Source: Cellvibrionales bacterium
GTDB lineage: Bacteria; Pseudomonadota; Gammaproteobacteria; Pseudomonadales; JAHEIH01
DNA: 62,449 nt
Reading direction: 5' to 3'
NCBI GenBank assembly: GCA_024639455.1
Contig: JAHEIH010000027.1
Location: forward strand, 76,928-139,376
This document shows, piece by piece, positions 1-10,356 of this stretch. The position numbers and the translations under genes are program-made. Position 1 is the first letter of the stretch. Each line of letters starts with the position of its first letter. Below the pieces are notes generated by a model. That model was not told where the DNA came from. It searched no databases and saw only the letters and a program-made list of their open reading frames with translations.

Positions 1-4
1 AGCT

Positions 5-184
5 TTAAGATGATTTAGCGCTCTTGGCGGCCTCAATTTTTTCATTTAACGCCTCTGCTTCCATCGTCAACATAGAATAACTGCGAATATCCCCATTTCG
101 CTGAGCCATCATGGCTTTTTCGAGTAATTCATCTTGCTGTTTGACGAGTTTTTTTACTGGGTCTGATTTGAAAAAAGAAAACAT
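5..184 (-). CDS. DUF6435-family small protein
   Basis: A complete 59-residue frame beginning MFSFFKSDPVKKL. It resembles the small DUF6435 (Lacal_2735-like) proteins: a short hydrophobic start, a lysine-rich patch, then one long charged helix over most of residues 9-58 with the family-like stretch AQRNGDIRSYS near its middle. There is no membrane segment or signal peptide beyond the short FSFF start, so it is probably cytoplasmic. No function is known for the family. Its stop is four bases from the window edge, so the downstream neighbour is out of sight; upstream it is divergent from the NhaC-type antiporter gene, with about 170 bases between them. Confidence 0.75.
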   Translation of the reverse strand: MFSFFKSDPVKKLVKQQDELLEKAMMAQRNGDIRSYSMLTMEAEALNEKIEAAKSAKSS

Positions 185-352
185 GGCCGCTCCTTACAAA
201 ATTCGTTATACGTTGAAAGGCTCAAAAGAGCGTCCTAGACGTTTAGCAACCTTTACGGGATGGCGCTTAATAGCAAGCCATAAAAAACCTGTTTTTTTAC
301 GGCTTAACTTACTTATACTTAAGATCAAAAATAAATCACATGCGATAAGACT

Positions 353-1789
353 ATGACCGATAACAGCGATAAACCGTTGCCACCCCTTGGATTAGCCCTT
401 ATTCCCATTATCTTTACGGTGGGTTTACTTGGCATTCAATTGTTCTACTATGGTGACTTTACCCCCCATATTCCCTTGGCCATTGGATTTGCCGTCACGG
501 GCTTGGTGGGTTTATCACAAGGATGGTCGTGGCGAGACATCGAATCGGGCGCTTTTCATGTTCTGCATGTAGCCATGCCATCGATCGCTACGCTCATCAT
601 TGTAGGCATGCTGGTCAGCACATGGATTGCCAGCGGCACCGTACCCATGCTGATTTACTATGGTTTAGAACTAATTAATCCAAGCTGGTTCTTAGTTGCT
701 TCCATGCTGCTCTGCTCCATTGTCTCTATGTCCATTGGTACTAGCTGGACAACGACCGGCACCGTCGGCCTGGCCCTAGTGGGTATCGGAACAGCCTTTG
801 GTATTCCCTTGTATTGGACGGCAGGAGCTGTCGTTTCAGGTGCTTTTTTTGGCGACAAAATTTCACCCCTATCTGAAACCACTAATCTAGCCGCCGCCGT
901 TACAGAATCTAACGTGTTTGATCACATAAAGAACATGATGCCGACCACCATCCCAGCCATGATCATCGCGCTCCTGATTTACTTTTTCGTTGGCGGCAGT
1001 GACAACATCGATGCATCGCAACTCGCCAATATTGCCAACTACCAGCAAGGCCTAGCAACACACTTTACATTTGGTATTTTGCCCCTCGTACCCCTCATTG
1101 TGGTTATTGGTTTAGCGTTTAAAAAAGTGTCACCCATACCCGCGCTGTTTGTTGGTTTTGTGATCGGCGCGGCCATCGCGTCTTACAATTATGGCTACAA
1201 CCTCAACGAGATTTTCACAATCGCCCACAGTGGTTTCAGCCTAGCAACGGGCTCAGAAGCATTGGATAACTTACTCAATCGTGGTGGTGTCACTTCGATG
1301 ACATGGGTCATTACCCTGATGATGTTTGCACTCGCGTTCGGTGGTGCACTAGAGCGAACTCGCTGTTTAGAGTCCGTTGTTATTGCTGTACTTAGACGCA
1401 CCAAGAGCTTTCGTGCCTTGCAAACCAAGGCAATTCTTACGTCGTTTGCCACCAATGTGATCTCGGGCGATGTGTATCTTTCGATTGCCTTGCCAGGCAG
1501 GATGTATGCCCCCGAATATGCACGAGTGGGCTACAGCCGCCTCAATCTTTCGCGTGCCATTGAAGAAGGTGGCACACTGCTATCGCCTCTTATTCCTTGG
1601 AATGCCGGTGGAGCCTTTGTTATTGGTGCCTTAGGCCTCACCTTCGGCAACGGCGATTTTAGTAATTTGTTGTACATACCGTTGTCTTTTGCCTGTTGGC
1701 TATCGCCGTTGCTTGGTATTTTTTACGCGCAGACAGGGTTATTTTCAAAAAAAGCATGCAATGAGGCCGCACTGGGGGCAGCCTCCTAA
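353..1789 (+). CDS. NhaC-family Na+/H+ antiporter
   Basis: This 478-residue protein is almost entirely hydrophobic, with about a dozen membrane helices, and matches the NhaC branch of sodium/proton antiporters in length and motifs. A conserved serine/threonine/glycine-rich core (GTSWTTTGTVG, near residue 130) is followed by GAFFGDKISPLSETTN, the NhaC signature that carries charged residues inside the membrane, and by LIPWNAGGAF near the C-terminus. Such proteins export Na+ in exchange for protons across the inner membrane. The exact ion and pH range cannot be read from sequence. No strong ribosome-binding site precedes the ATG. The gene is monocistronic and converges on the AraC-type regulator. 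Confidence 0.9.
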   Translation: MTDNSDKPLPPLGLALIPIIFTVGLLGIQLFYYGDFTPHIPLAIGFAVTGLVGLSQGWSWRDIESGAFHVLHVAMPSIATLIIVGMLVSTWIASGTVPMLIYYGLELINPSWFLVASMLLCSIVSMSIGTSWTTTGTVGLALVGIGTAFGIPLYWTAGAVVSGAFFGDKISPLSETTNLAAAVTESNVFDHIKNMMPTTIPAMIIALLIYFFVGGSDNIDASQLANIANYQQGLATHFTFGILPLVPLIVVIGLAFKKVSPIPALFVGFVIGAAIASYNYGYNLNEIFTIAHSGFSLATGSEALDNLLNRGGVTSMTWVITLMMFALAFGGALERTRCLESVVIAVLRRTKSFRALQTKAILTSFATNVISGDVYLSIALPGRMYAPEYARVGYSRLNLSRAIEEGGTLLSPLIPWNAGGAFVIGALGLTFGNGDFSNLLYIPLSFACWLSPLLGIFYAQTGLFSKKACNEAALGAAS

Positions 1790-1830
1790 CCCTGCCCTCT
1801 TCACAATCCCTTCCAGTTAAAGCATCTTCG

Positions 1831-2883
1831 CTACTCGGCTTGAGGGGAGACTTCTAGTTTCGGGGAAAGATCAGTGTATTGTTGTCGATATTGACCGGGG
1901 GATAAACCGTACTGATCTTTAAACACTCGACTAAAGTGGCTGATATTTTTAAAACCGCTACTGTAGGCAATGGCACTGACCGTTCTTTCAGATCCGGTGT
2001 CGACTTCAAGTAAGTGTGCAGCCATTGATAGCCTTTGTTTTAATACCCAGCGCATGAGTGATGTGCCATTCTTCTCAAAAAGTTTATTGATGTACCGAGG
2101 GTTCATGCTCAATGCATCAGCGACGCTTTGGGGTGATAAGTCATCGTTCATTAATTGCTGCGTCACATAAGACTCTATCCTGCGCATAGCCGAACTATTC
2201 TGGCGTGATCGGGGCAGTTTTTTTCTGTCTATTTGTTCTCGAATGGCCGCTAATAAAAAATTCATCGCCCCGAAGGCGATCGTTTCGTAATGATGTGAAT
2301 CAATATGTTCTGCTTGATTAAATATGTTACTGAACGCTTGAAACGCTAAATGACCGACCCCACGACTCCCATCAAAGATAGAGAGTTCCGTTTCAGTGGC
2401 AGCCGAAGGAAAATATGAACCGGGAAGACAAACCCAAAGCGCCTCTGTATTGGGCGCAAATGTGACTTGATAAGGTCTTGAATAGTTGATTAAAGCAAAG
2501 TTTTTACAGTGGATTTCATGAGAACGATCATCTGATGAATATTTGATTGCACCATCCAAACAAAAGCTAAACCAAATTTTCCCTGTCTTTTTATGCTCAG
2601 GGTCATGCTCATGAATCCCCTTGATCCCGACACCACTTGTTGTGGCTTTCACAAATCTTATATTACCCATCTGCCATTCTGTCATCGTGCCACGAAAATC
2701 TTTTTCATCACCCAGGGGATAGGTGGCAATGACTGGGCTAATGCATGACTTAACAATCTCAGACCACGACAATGCTCCCGAACCAGGAGTCACACTGTCG
2801 GATGACATGACCTTTAAGCTATCGAGGAAAGTGTCGGATGAATTATTGGTATTTTCATCTACTGCAACATTGCGTAATTTCAT
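1831..2883 (-). CDS. AraC-family transcriptional activator (FeaR/NphR-like)
   Basis: This 350-residue protein has a beta-rich N-terminal ligand-sensing region (about residues 40-220, AraC_binding_2-like) and a C-terminal AraC/XylS double helix-turn-helix (about residues 232-336). The HTH contains ESYVTQQLMNDDLSPQSVAD for the first helix pair and AIAYSSGFKNISHFSRVFK for the second. Proteins of this architecture activate divergent catabolic genes when bound to aromatic or related small molecules. It is transcribed away from the O-demethylase gene across a 267-base spacer with repeated motifs that could be its binding sites, so it is the likely regulator of that cluster. The inducer is unknown; a methoxylated aromatic acid is an inference from the neighbours. 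Confidence 0.88.
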   Translation of the reverse strand: MKLRNVAVDENTNNSSDTFLDSLKVMSSDSVTPGSGALSWSEIVKSCISPVIATYPLGDEKDFRGTMTEWQMGNIRFVKATTSGVGIKGIHEHDPEHKKTGKIWFSFCLDGAIKYSSDDRSHEIHCKNFALINYSRPYQVTFAPNTEALWVCLPGSYFPSAATETELSIFDGSRGVGHLAFQAFSNIFNQAEHIDSHHYETIAFGAMNFLLAAIREQIDRKKLPRSRQNSSAMRRIESYVTQQLMNDDLSPQSVADALSMNPRYINKLFEKNGTSLMRWVLKQRLSMAAHLLEVDTGSERTVSAIAYSSGFKNISHFSRVFKDQYGLSPGQYRQQYTDLSPKLEVSPQAE

Positions 2884-2927
2884 TGTTTGAAACGCCTTGA
2901 CCGAAGTTTGGAGGCATTATTGCATAG

Positions 2928-3018
2928 CCTGAAAGAACAAAAAACGCACTTTTATTCCCTGAGAGTACAAAAAAATGACCTTTTCAGCAAAGCGCCGACC
3001 TTTTGCCAGGTATACTAT
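2928..3018 (+). promoter_or_regulatory. Putative AraC-type operator repeats and promoter of the O-demethylase operon
   Basis: Two near-identical direct repeats begin CCTGAAAGAACAAAAAA (from 2928) and CCTGAGAGTACAAAAAA (from 2958), exactly 30 bases apart, about three helical turns. A second pair, GACCTTTT at 2977 and 2997, lies 20 bases apart and overlaps the downstream side. A good -10 hexamer TATACT follows at 3011-3016, but the matching -35 position (CAAAGC) is poor, as expected for an activator-dependent promoter. This would leave a leader of about 130 bases before the ATG at 3151. Assigning the sites to the divergent AraC-type protein is inference. Confidence 0.5.
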
Positions 3019-3150
3019 TTGTCTTGTTGCACTAACAGCTCAATAGAATGTAATCCAGCTCGTTAATAGATACTGTATTTGATCAATGAAGCCTTAGAAA
3101 TGTTACGTGCGTGATATCTAGACTCAGAACAACTAAACGAGAACACTGCT

Positions 3151-4521
3151 ATGACAATAAAAAACTTACAACAAAAAATGGACCACTTTGGTGGCGCACT
3201 CAATATGATGCGCAACTCGCAAATAGGCACTTACCCCTTCCCTGTTGCCAGTGAATTTAGTAATTGGCGAGAGGAACAGCGTGCTTGGCGAGAAGGTGTG
3301 GCGTTGATGGATCAGTCATACCACATGACAGACTTATATGTGAAAGGTAAAGATGCATTCAAGCTAGTAGCTGACTTGTCTATTAACTCCTTTGCTAATT
3401 TTGGTGACAACAAAGCTAAACAGATGATTGCTTGTGCGCCATCTGGCCACCTAATCGGCGACATGGTGCTATTTGGCCTGGGCGATGATCTAGTCAATAT
3501 TGTCGGACGTCCCTCGGTGGCAAATTGGGTCGAGTTCATGGCCCAAAAAGGGGGTTATGATGTCGAATTGGACCGTGATGAACGCACCGTTGGTAACCCC
3601 AAACCTCGCAAAACATTCCGCTTTGAAATCCAAGGGCCTGATGCTTGGGCTTTACTTGAAAAACTCAATAAAGGTTCGATGGATGTTCCTCGTTTCTTCC
3701 ATATGAGTAAAGTCAACATTGCTGGACATGATTTACGCTCGCTTCGCCATGGTATGGGCGGCGCTCCAGGTCTTGAATTTTGGGGGCCAGTAGAACATGG
3801 ACCGGAGGTGAAAGCCGCTATTATTGAAGCAGGAAAAGAATTCGGCCTTCGTCTTGTGGGTTCTAGAGCTTATTCTAGCGCTGCTGTTGACTCTGGTTGG
3901 TTCCCTTGCCCAATGCCTGCGATTTACTCGGGTGAAGATACGCGTGATTACCGCGAGTGGTTAGGCGTTGATAATCTTGATGCAAACGCGTCACTCGGTG
4001 GCAGTTACATTTCGGATAATATTGAAGATTATTACCTGAATCCTTGGGAATTAGACTATGGACGTTTGATTCGTTTCGACCATGATTTTGTGGGTCGTGA
4101 AGCGCTTGAAGGTATGCAAAATCAACAACATCGTAAGAAAGTGTCGATCATCTGGAATGCTGATGATGTTGGGGCGATTGCTCGCAGTCAAATGAGCCCA
4201 GGTAAAAATGCCAAATACCTGGAAATGCCAATGGGACATTATGCCTCTTATCCGTACGATAAAATCATTAATAACAACGGTGATGTATTAGGCTTTTCAA
4301 GCTACTCCGCCTTTTTGGCCCCTGATTCAGCAATGGTATCGCTGGGTGTTGTCGATGAAGCACACGCTGAGCCTGGCACTGAGATTACATTCATTTGGGG
4401 TGAGCCTAATGGTGGTTCTAATCGACCTCCTGTTGAGCCACACATTCAGATGCCCATCAGAGGAACCATCGCTACTTGGCCTTTCTCTCAATTAGCACAA
4501 TCAGGCTATCGCGGCTCTTGA
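3151..4521 (+). CDS. ligM: LigM-family tetrahydrofolate-dependent aromatic O-demethylase
   Basis: This 456-residue protein has the GcvT (aminomethyltransferase) fold and aligns along its length with LigM/DesA vanillate, 3-O-methylgallate and syringate O-demethylases. Shared segments include NMMRNSQIG near the start, PEFSNWR-like SEFSNWREEQ, DQSYHMTDLYVKGKDA, LRHGMGGAPGLEFWGP and the C-terminal WGEPNGGS followed by EPHIQM. Family members move the aryl methyl group to tetrahydrofolate, giving a catechol or gallol and 5-methyl-tetrahydrofolate in the cytoplasm. At 456 residues it fits LigM (about 470) and is too long for DMSP demethylase DmdA (about 370), a more distant relative. The real substrate is untested. 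It is first in a run with a GFA protein and an aromatic-acid transporter. Confidence 0.8.
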   Translation: MTIKNLQQKMDHFGGALNMMRNSQIGTYPFPVASEFSNWREEQRAWREGVALMDQSYHMTDLYVKGKDAFKLVADLSINSFANFGDNKAKQMIACAPSGHLIGDMVLFGLGDDLVNIVGRPSVANWVEFMAQKGGYDVELDRDERTVGNPKPRKTFRFEIQGPDAWALLEKLNKGSMDVPRFFHMSKVNIAGHDLRSLRHGMGGAPGLEFWGPVEHGPEVKAAIIEAGKEFGLRLVGSRAYSSAAVDSGWFPCPMPAIYSGEDTRDYREWLGVDNLDANASLGGSYISDNIEDYYLNPWELDYGRLIRFDHDFVGREALEGMQNQQHRKKVSIIWNADDVGAIARSQMSPGKNAKYLEMPMGHYASYPYDKIINNNGDVLGFSSYSAFLAPDSAMVSLGVVDEAHAEPGTEITFIWGEPNGGSNRPPVEPHIQMPIRGTIATWPFSQLAQSGYRGS

Positions 4522-4553
4522 GTCACGAGCAGCTTTAAATCATGCTTAGATAA

Positions 4554-4572
4554 GCGGGTACACTGTACCCGC
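4554..4572. promoter_or_regulatory. Perfect inverted repeat between the O-demethylase and GFA genes
   Basis: GCGGGTACA and TGTACCCGC form a perfect 9-base inverted repeat around a single central base, giving a 19-base element in the 95-base spacer. No T-run follows, so it is not a standard intrinsic terminator. It could be an operator palindrome or an mRNA hairpin that separates expression of the two genes. Confidence 0.4.
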
Positions 4573-4616
4573 GATATCTTGTTAAATGACATCAAAACGC
4601 GTTAAGAGATAATAAT

Positions 4617-5072
4617 ATGATTGAACGTGATAATTTATATCTTGGTGGCTGCCTTTGTGGTGATATTCGCTATGAATTAAAAGGCCCTAGTCTTTTTGAG
4701 GCACAGTGTTGTTGTAAAGACTGCCAAAAAGCGACGGGTACCGGCCACACCACCATTGTGGGCATTCACACTAGTCAACTTGTCATCAGTGGATCACCTA
4801 GCGAGTATACAAATTATGGGGAAAGCGGCGGCACCGTTACGAGACATTTTTGCGGCAAATGTGCTGGGCGGTTATACACTTCAGGTTCTTTGCCGGGCGA
4901 GATGATCATGGTTCAAGCTGGCTCGTTAGACAATCCAAATGCTGTCGAACCAACAGAAGTGATTTACCATAAAGATGCCGTTAATTGGGATCACTTTAAT
5001 CCAGAGATACCCACATATGAGTTATACGCCCCGTTCTCTGACGATACCAAAGCAGCGATGGACAAGGATTAA
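4617..5072 (+). CDS. GFA-family (Mss4-like fold) zinc protein
   Basis: This 151-residue protein carries the cysteine pattern of the GFA/DUF636 family: GGCLCGDIRY (Cys12, Cys14), AQCCCKDCQKATG (Cys31-33, Cys36) and HFCGKCAGRLY (Cys79, Cys82). These bind zinc in the Mss4-like beta fold. The family is named after glutathione-dependent formaldehyde-activating enzyme, but most members have no proven activity and the naming enzyme's role is disputed. Its position after a demethylase suggests handling of a one-carbon or reactive aromatic by-product. That is inference, because LigM-type enzymes release methyl-tetrahydrofolate rather than formaldehyde. Confidence 0.85.
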   Translation: MIERDNLYLGGCLCGDIRYELKGPSLFEAQCCCKDCQKATGTGHTTIVGIHTSQLVISGSPSEYTNYGESGGTVTRHFCGKCAGRLYTSGSLPGEMIMVQAGSLDNPNAVEPTEVIYHKDAVNWDHFNPEIPTYELYAPFSDDTKAAMDKD

Positions 5073-5124
5073 AACATTTATATAGCGGTCTTTTTTAACT
5101 CATCATTGCCGTATCACAGAGATA

Positions 5125-5144
5125 GCTTGCCAAATAAGGCAAGC
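5125..5144. promoter_or_regulatory. Stem-loop upstream of the MFS transporter gene
   Basis: GCTTGCC and GGCAAGC form a 7-base stem with the loop AAATAA in the 113-base spacer before the transporter. An outer pair, TCATTG (5103-5108) and CAATGA (from 5146), could lengthen the structure. There is no T-run. It may be a processing or stability hairpin, or an operator. Confidence 0.3.
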
Positions 5145-5185
5145 GACAATGAGATGTAAATTCCTCATAAAAAGTATCCAATAAA

Positions 5186-6505
5186 ATGACAATAAATATT
5201 TCAGATACAATAGAATCACAGCCCCTTGGGAAACGTCAAAAAACATTGCTGCTGCTGGTTTGTCTCGCCGTAATCGTGGACGGCTTTGACTTACAAATGA
5301 TTGCGTTTGTCGGCCCTAAATTGATTGAAGAATGGGGTCTAAGCAAAGCTGAATTAGGGCAAGCCATTTCAGCAGGCCTTATCGGTATGGGCGTAGGCGC
5401 TGGTATCGGTGGGTGGATGGGTGATCGTTTTGGAAGGCGATTATCTACCATTTTTAGCGTGATGTTTTTTGGCATCACTACCCTACCGATTGCTTTCGTG
5501 ACAGACGTTGATCAACTGATTGCATTACGTTTCATCAGTGGCTTAGGGTTTGGCGCATTATTTCCTAATACCACAGCGCTATTAGCTGAATGGTTCCCTT
5601 CCAGGCTTAGAGGCTACGGCATTAGCTTGATGATCCTAGGTGTTCCTCTCGGTGGTGCACTAGGAGCTTCAGTTTCGTCCTATCTTATCGCAACCTATAG
5701 CTGGCAAGCTTGCTTCATCGCTGCTGGTGGACTCGGTATCTTATTAGGCCTATTGCTTTGGGTGTCATTAGAAGAGTCACCGAAATATTTAGCTGAACAT
5801 GCATCGAGCGAAAAATTAGCGCAAACCTTAAATAAAGCATTTGGTAGAGATAAATTTTCTCGTGATGATACGTTTGTGGTTGATGAACTGCCATCATCGT
5901 CCTGGTCGGATGTCTTTAAAAAAGATCATCGCAGAGTCACTTTTGGGATGGTGTTGGCATTTTTTGCCAACCTCTTAGCCTATTACGGCATGGCAAATTG
6001 GATACCCACAATCGTGAGTTCGCTTGGATTTGGCATCGATATCGCGACTAGAAGTGCACTATTTCTGAATCTATCAAGTATTATTGGTGCACTTGTTGTG
6101 CCCTATATGCTGTTAAATTACGGATCTAAAAAGACGCTAATGATTGTTCTAGTGGGGGCAATCTTATCGGTTGCTGCCGTGACAATAACCATAATAGAAC
6201 CAAAAGTAGATACCATTTTATTAATCGCCGCGCTCTCGTTTACTGGCATGTTTTGCGGTGGACTTCAGGTCGGTCTATATACGCTTGCTTCCAATGCTTA
6301 CCCCACAAATTGCCGATCTACTGGCATCGGCGTGGCGGCTGGAGTCGGGCGTCTTGGCCCTATAATTAGTGGATTTGGTGGAGCATTTATCCTGTCTATG
6401 GACGGGGGTAATACCATCTTTTTTGGGGCCATTGTTGCGGTATTGGTAACGGCCATTATTGGCGTCATGATCATCAATAGGCATACTTTGCCAGTGAAGG
6501 CGTGA
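5186..6505 (+). CDS. MFS transporter, aromatic acid:H+ symporter (AAHS) type
   Basis: This 439-residue inner-membrane protein has twelve predicted helices in two halves. Features typical of the AAHS group (PcaK, BenK, VanK) are VDGFDLQMIAF in the first helix, with the acidic DGFD motif, and GDRFGRRLS in the first cytoplasmic loop. A long polar central loop lies around residues 190-240. Such carriers import benzoate-type acids using the proton gradient. Lying after the O-demethylase and GFA genes on the same strand, it most likely brings in the demethylase substrate. The start has no strong ribosome-binding site. The substrate is inferred from context only. Confidence 0.85.
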   Translation: MTINISDTIESQPLGKRQKTLLLLVCLAVIVDGFDLQMIAFVGPKLIEEWGLSKAELGQAISAGLIGMGVGAGIGGWMGDRFGRRLSTIFSVMFFGITTLPIAFVTDVDQLIALRFISGLGFGALFPNTTALLAEWFPSRLRGYGISLMILGVPLGGALGASVSSYLIATYSWQACFIAAGGLGILLGLLLWVSLEESPKYLAEHASSEKLAQTLNKAFGRDKFSRDDTFVVDELPSSSWSDVFKKDHRRVTFGMVLAFFANLLAYYGMANWIPTIVSSLGFGIDIATRSALFLNLSSIIGALVVPYMLLNYGSKKTLMIVLVGAILSVAAVTITIIEPKVDTILLIAALSFTGMFCGGLQVGLYTLASNAYPTNCRSTGIGVAAGVGRLGPIISGFGGAFILSMDGGNTIFFGAIVAVLVTAIIGVMIINRHTLPVKA

Positions 6506-6552
6506 GTCACAACTCAACCAAGACACATATTATGTGATATAGGGGGAGAGCT

Positions 6553-6573
6553 ACCCAGCACCCAGCACCCAGC
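6553..6573. repeat. Three tandem copies of a 7-base unit
   Basis: ACCCAGC is repeated three times without interruption just before the surviving part of the DUF3604 remnant. It may mark the junction where the 5' part of that gene was lost. Confidence 0.6.
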
Positions 6574-6584
6574 AGCAAACTGCC

Positions 6585-7027
6585 CCAAGCTTCTTGACCG
6601 AAGCCATCGCCGATCCTTTTAGCGGCTCACTGGAAAGGATACAAATCGTCAAAGGATGGCTGGATCAGCAAGGCATCGCTCGTGAAAAGTCTTCAATGTG
6701 ATTGGCGCCCATCAGCAACTCCCTAAACCAGCGGGCCAGTTACCCGATCCGGTAAATTCTGTTGATCTGGAAACAGCGCGCTACGATAGCCACGTGGGCA
6801 GTGAAGCTCTTCGCGCTTTGTGGACTGACCCCGAATTCGACCCCGAACAACGGGCGTTTTATTAGGCTCGGGTGCTTGAAATCCCGACACCACGCTACTC
6901 GTTATACGACACTATTGCCCTAGAACAGAACGCAACGGTCACAAACCACCCAACGACTATTCAAGCACGCGCCTACAGTTCGCCTATTTAGTATCACGGC
7001 ATCGATGCAACCCCTGTGGGCCAATAA
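6585..7027 (+). pseudogene. C-terminal remnant of a DUF3604 protein gene
   Basis: The 544 bases between the transporter and ppsA hold no intact gene, but a conceptual translation gives a clear DUF3604 C-terminus. Recognisable pieces are ADPFSGSLERIQIVKGW (from 6606), SEALRALWTDPEFDPEQRAF (from about 6800), ARVLEIPTPRYS and TIQARAYSSPI. A one-base deletion near 6690 shifts the frame. TAG codons replace the second Tyr of the usual FYYARV motif (about 6862) and the Trp of SSPIWY (about 6989). Intact DUF3604 proteins are usually above 600 residues, so the N-terminal three quarters are gone. The family is uncharacterised. Its decay beside the demethylase cluster suggests a former partner or imported neighbour. 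Confidence 0.85.
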
Positions 7028-7039
7028 AGGCCCACAGGG
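7012..7039. terminator. Strong hairpin, probable terminator of ppsA
   Basis: CCCTGTGGGCC and GGCCCACAGGG form a perfect 11-base stem with the loop AATAAA, ten bases beyond the ppsA stop. No T-run follows on either strand, so termination may be inefficient, or the hairpin may instead protect the mRNA end. It overlaps the last codons of the DUF3604 remnant. Confidence 0.5.
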
Positions 7040-7049
7040 CTGCTTAGAC

Positions 7050-9410
<2,361 letters not shown>

Positions 9411-9480
9411 TTTTTGTCTCCGTGAAGCCTTATTTATGGCATTTATGTATTTGATGCTAAAGATCATAATGGATAAAACC

Positions 9481-9516
9481 TGTAAATTCCTTACAATGTC
9501 ATGGTGTAAAATTACA
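9481..9516. promoter_or_regulatory. Paired TGTAA/TTACA palindromes in the ppsA-ppsR promoter region
   Basis: The divergent spacer holds two palindromes with the same half-sites: TGTAAATTCCTTACA (9481-9495) and TGTAAAATTACA (9505-9516). The second ends 15 bases before the ppsR start codon. Paired sites of this kind suggest a dimeric regulator acting on one or both genes. They resemble, but do not match in spacing, TyrR-type boxes. Confidence 0.4.
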
Positions 9517-9531
9517 AGTTTTGAGGTGGCG

Positions 9532-10356
9532 ATGGAGCAGGCGAAAAGAACGGTGTTTTTTATCTCGGATGGCACCGGCATTACCGCGGAAATGATGGGT
9601 AAGTCGTTGCTCACCCAGTTTGAGGGTGTCGAGTTACAACGGATACTCACACCGTTCGTCAAAGATCAGGCTCGCGCTCATAATGCCGCTGATGAAATCA
9701 ACCTTGCCGCTGAACGCGACGGTCACCCCCCCATCGTCTTCTCCACCCTCGTTAACAGCGACCTAGAGGACATTATTAAGGCGTCTGAGGGAGTGGTGTT
9801 TAACTTCTTTTCTAGCTTCCTCAAGCCGTTGGAAGACGCCATCGGCGTCGCCTCTTCTCACAGCGTGGGTAAGTCGCACTCGGGATCGACCAGCGACCAA
9901 TACTTAAACCGTATCGATGCGGTGAACTACGCGTTAGAAAATGACGATGGCCACAGTATCAAAAATTATGACGAGGCAGAAATCATTCTGGTGGGGGTAT
10001 CGCGCAGTGGTAAAACACCCTCGAGCCTCTACCTCGCGCTGCAATTTGGTATCAAGGCAGCCAACTACCCGATCACCGAAGAGGACATGGAAGAGCGCGT
10101 GCTACCGAAGATTTTGCAGCCCTATAAGCACAAGCTTTTTGGGTTAACCATCGACGCCGAGCGTCTATCCGCCATTCGCAACGCACGCCGCGCCAACAGC
10201 CGCTATTCATCGATTACCCGCTGCGAAGACGAGGTGCGCAACGTCGAGGCCATGCTGCGTAAAGCTAGCATTCCTTATATCGACACCACCGATGCGTCTG
10301 TGGAAGAGATTTCGACCCAGATCTTGATCAAGACGGGACTCAAGCGCCATAACTAA
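9532..10356 (+). CDS. ppsR: PEP synthase regulatory kinase/pyrophosphorylase
   Basis: PpsR (DUF299 family) inactivates PEP synthase by ADP-dependent phosphorylation and reactivates it by phosphate-dependent dephosphorylation. The chosen start, [20 protein letters not shown], gives 274 residues, the normal length, and begins the conserved FFISDGTG segment; an upstream extension would add unconserved residues. The P-loop-like motif GVSRSGKT is at residues 155-162. The C-terminal half includes NYPITEEDM and [11 protein letters not shown], also typical. It is divergent from ppsA, its target. Its stop codon overlaps the stop of the convergent unknown gene by four bases. Confidence 0.95.
   Translation: MEQAKRTVFFISDGTGITAEMMGKSLLTQFEGVELQRILTPFVKDQARAHNAADEINLAAERDGHPPIVFSTLVNSDLEDIIKASEGVVFNFFSSFLKPLEDAIGVASSHSVGKSHSGSTSDQYLNRIDAVNYALENDDGHSIKNYDEAEIILVGVSRSGKTPSSLYLALQFGIKAANYPITEEDMEERVLPKILQPYKHKLFGLTIDAERLSAIRNARRANSRYSSITRCEDEVRNVEAMLRKASIPYIDTTDASVEEISTQILIKTGLKRHN

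Noticed and set aside
111-356. 81-codon open frame on the plus strand before the NhaC gene
   Set aside because: It runs antisense to the DUF6435 gene and into the NhaC leader, has no family likeness and no ribosome-binding site.
3151-4521. DMSP demethylase (DmdA) as the identity of the GcvT-like enzyme
   Set aside because: DmdA is about 90 residues shorter; the N-terminal RNSQIG and the C-terminal WGEPNGGS and EPHIQM blocks match LigM/DesA instead.
6506-7049. Insertion sequence as the cause of the gap before ppsA
   Set aside because: No transposase fragment, terminal inverted repeat pair or target duplication is visible; the translation matches DUF3604 instead.
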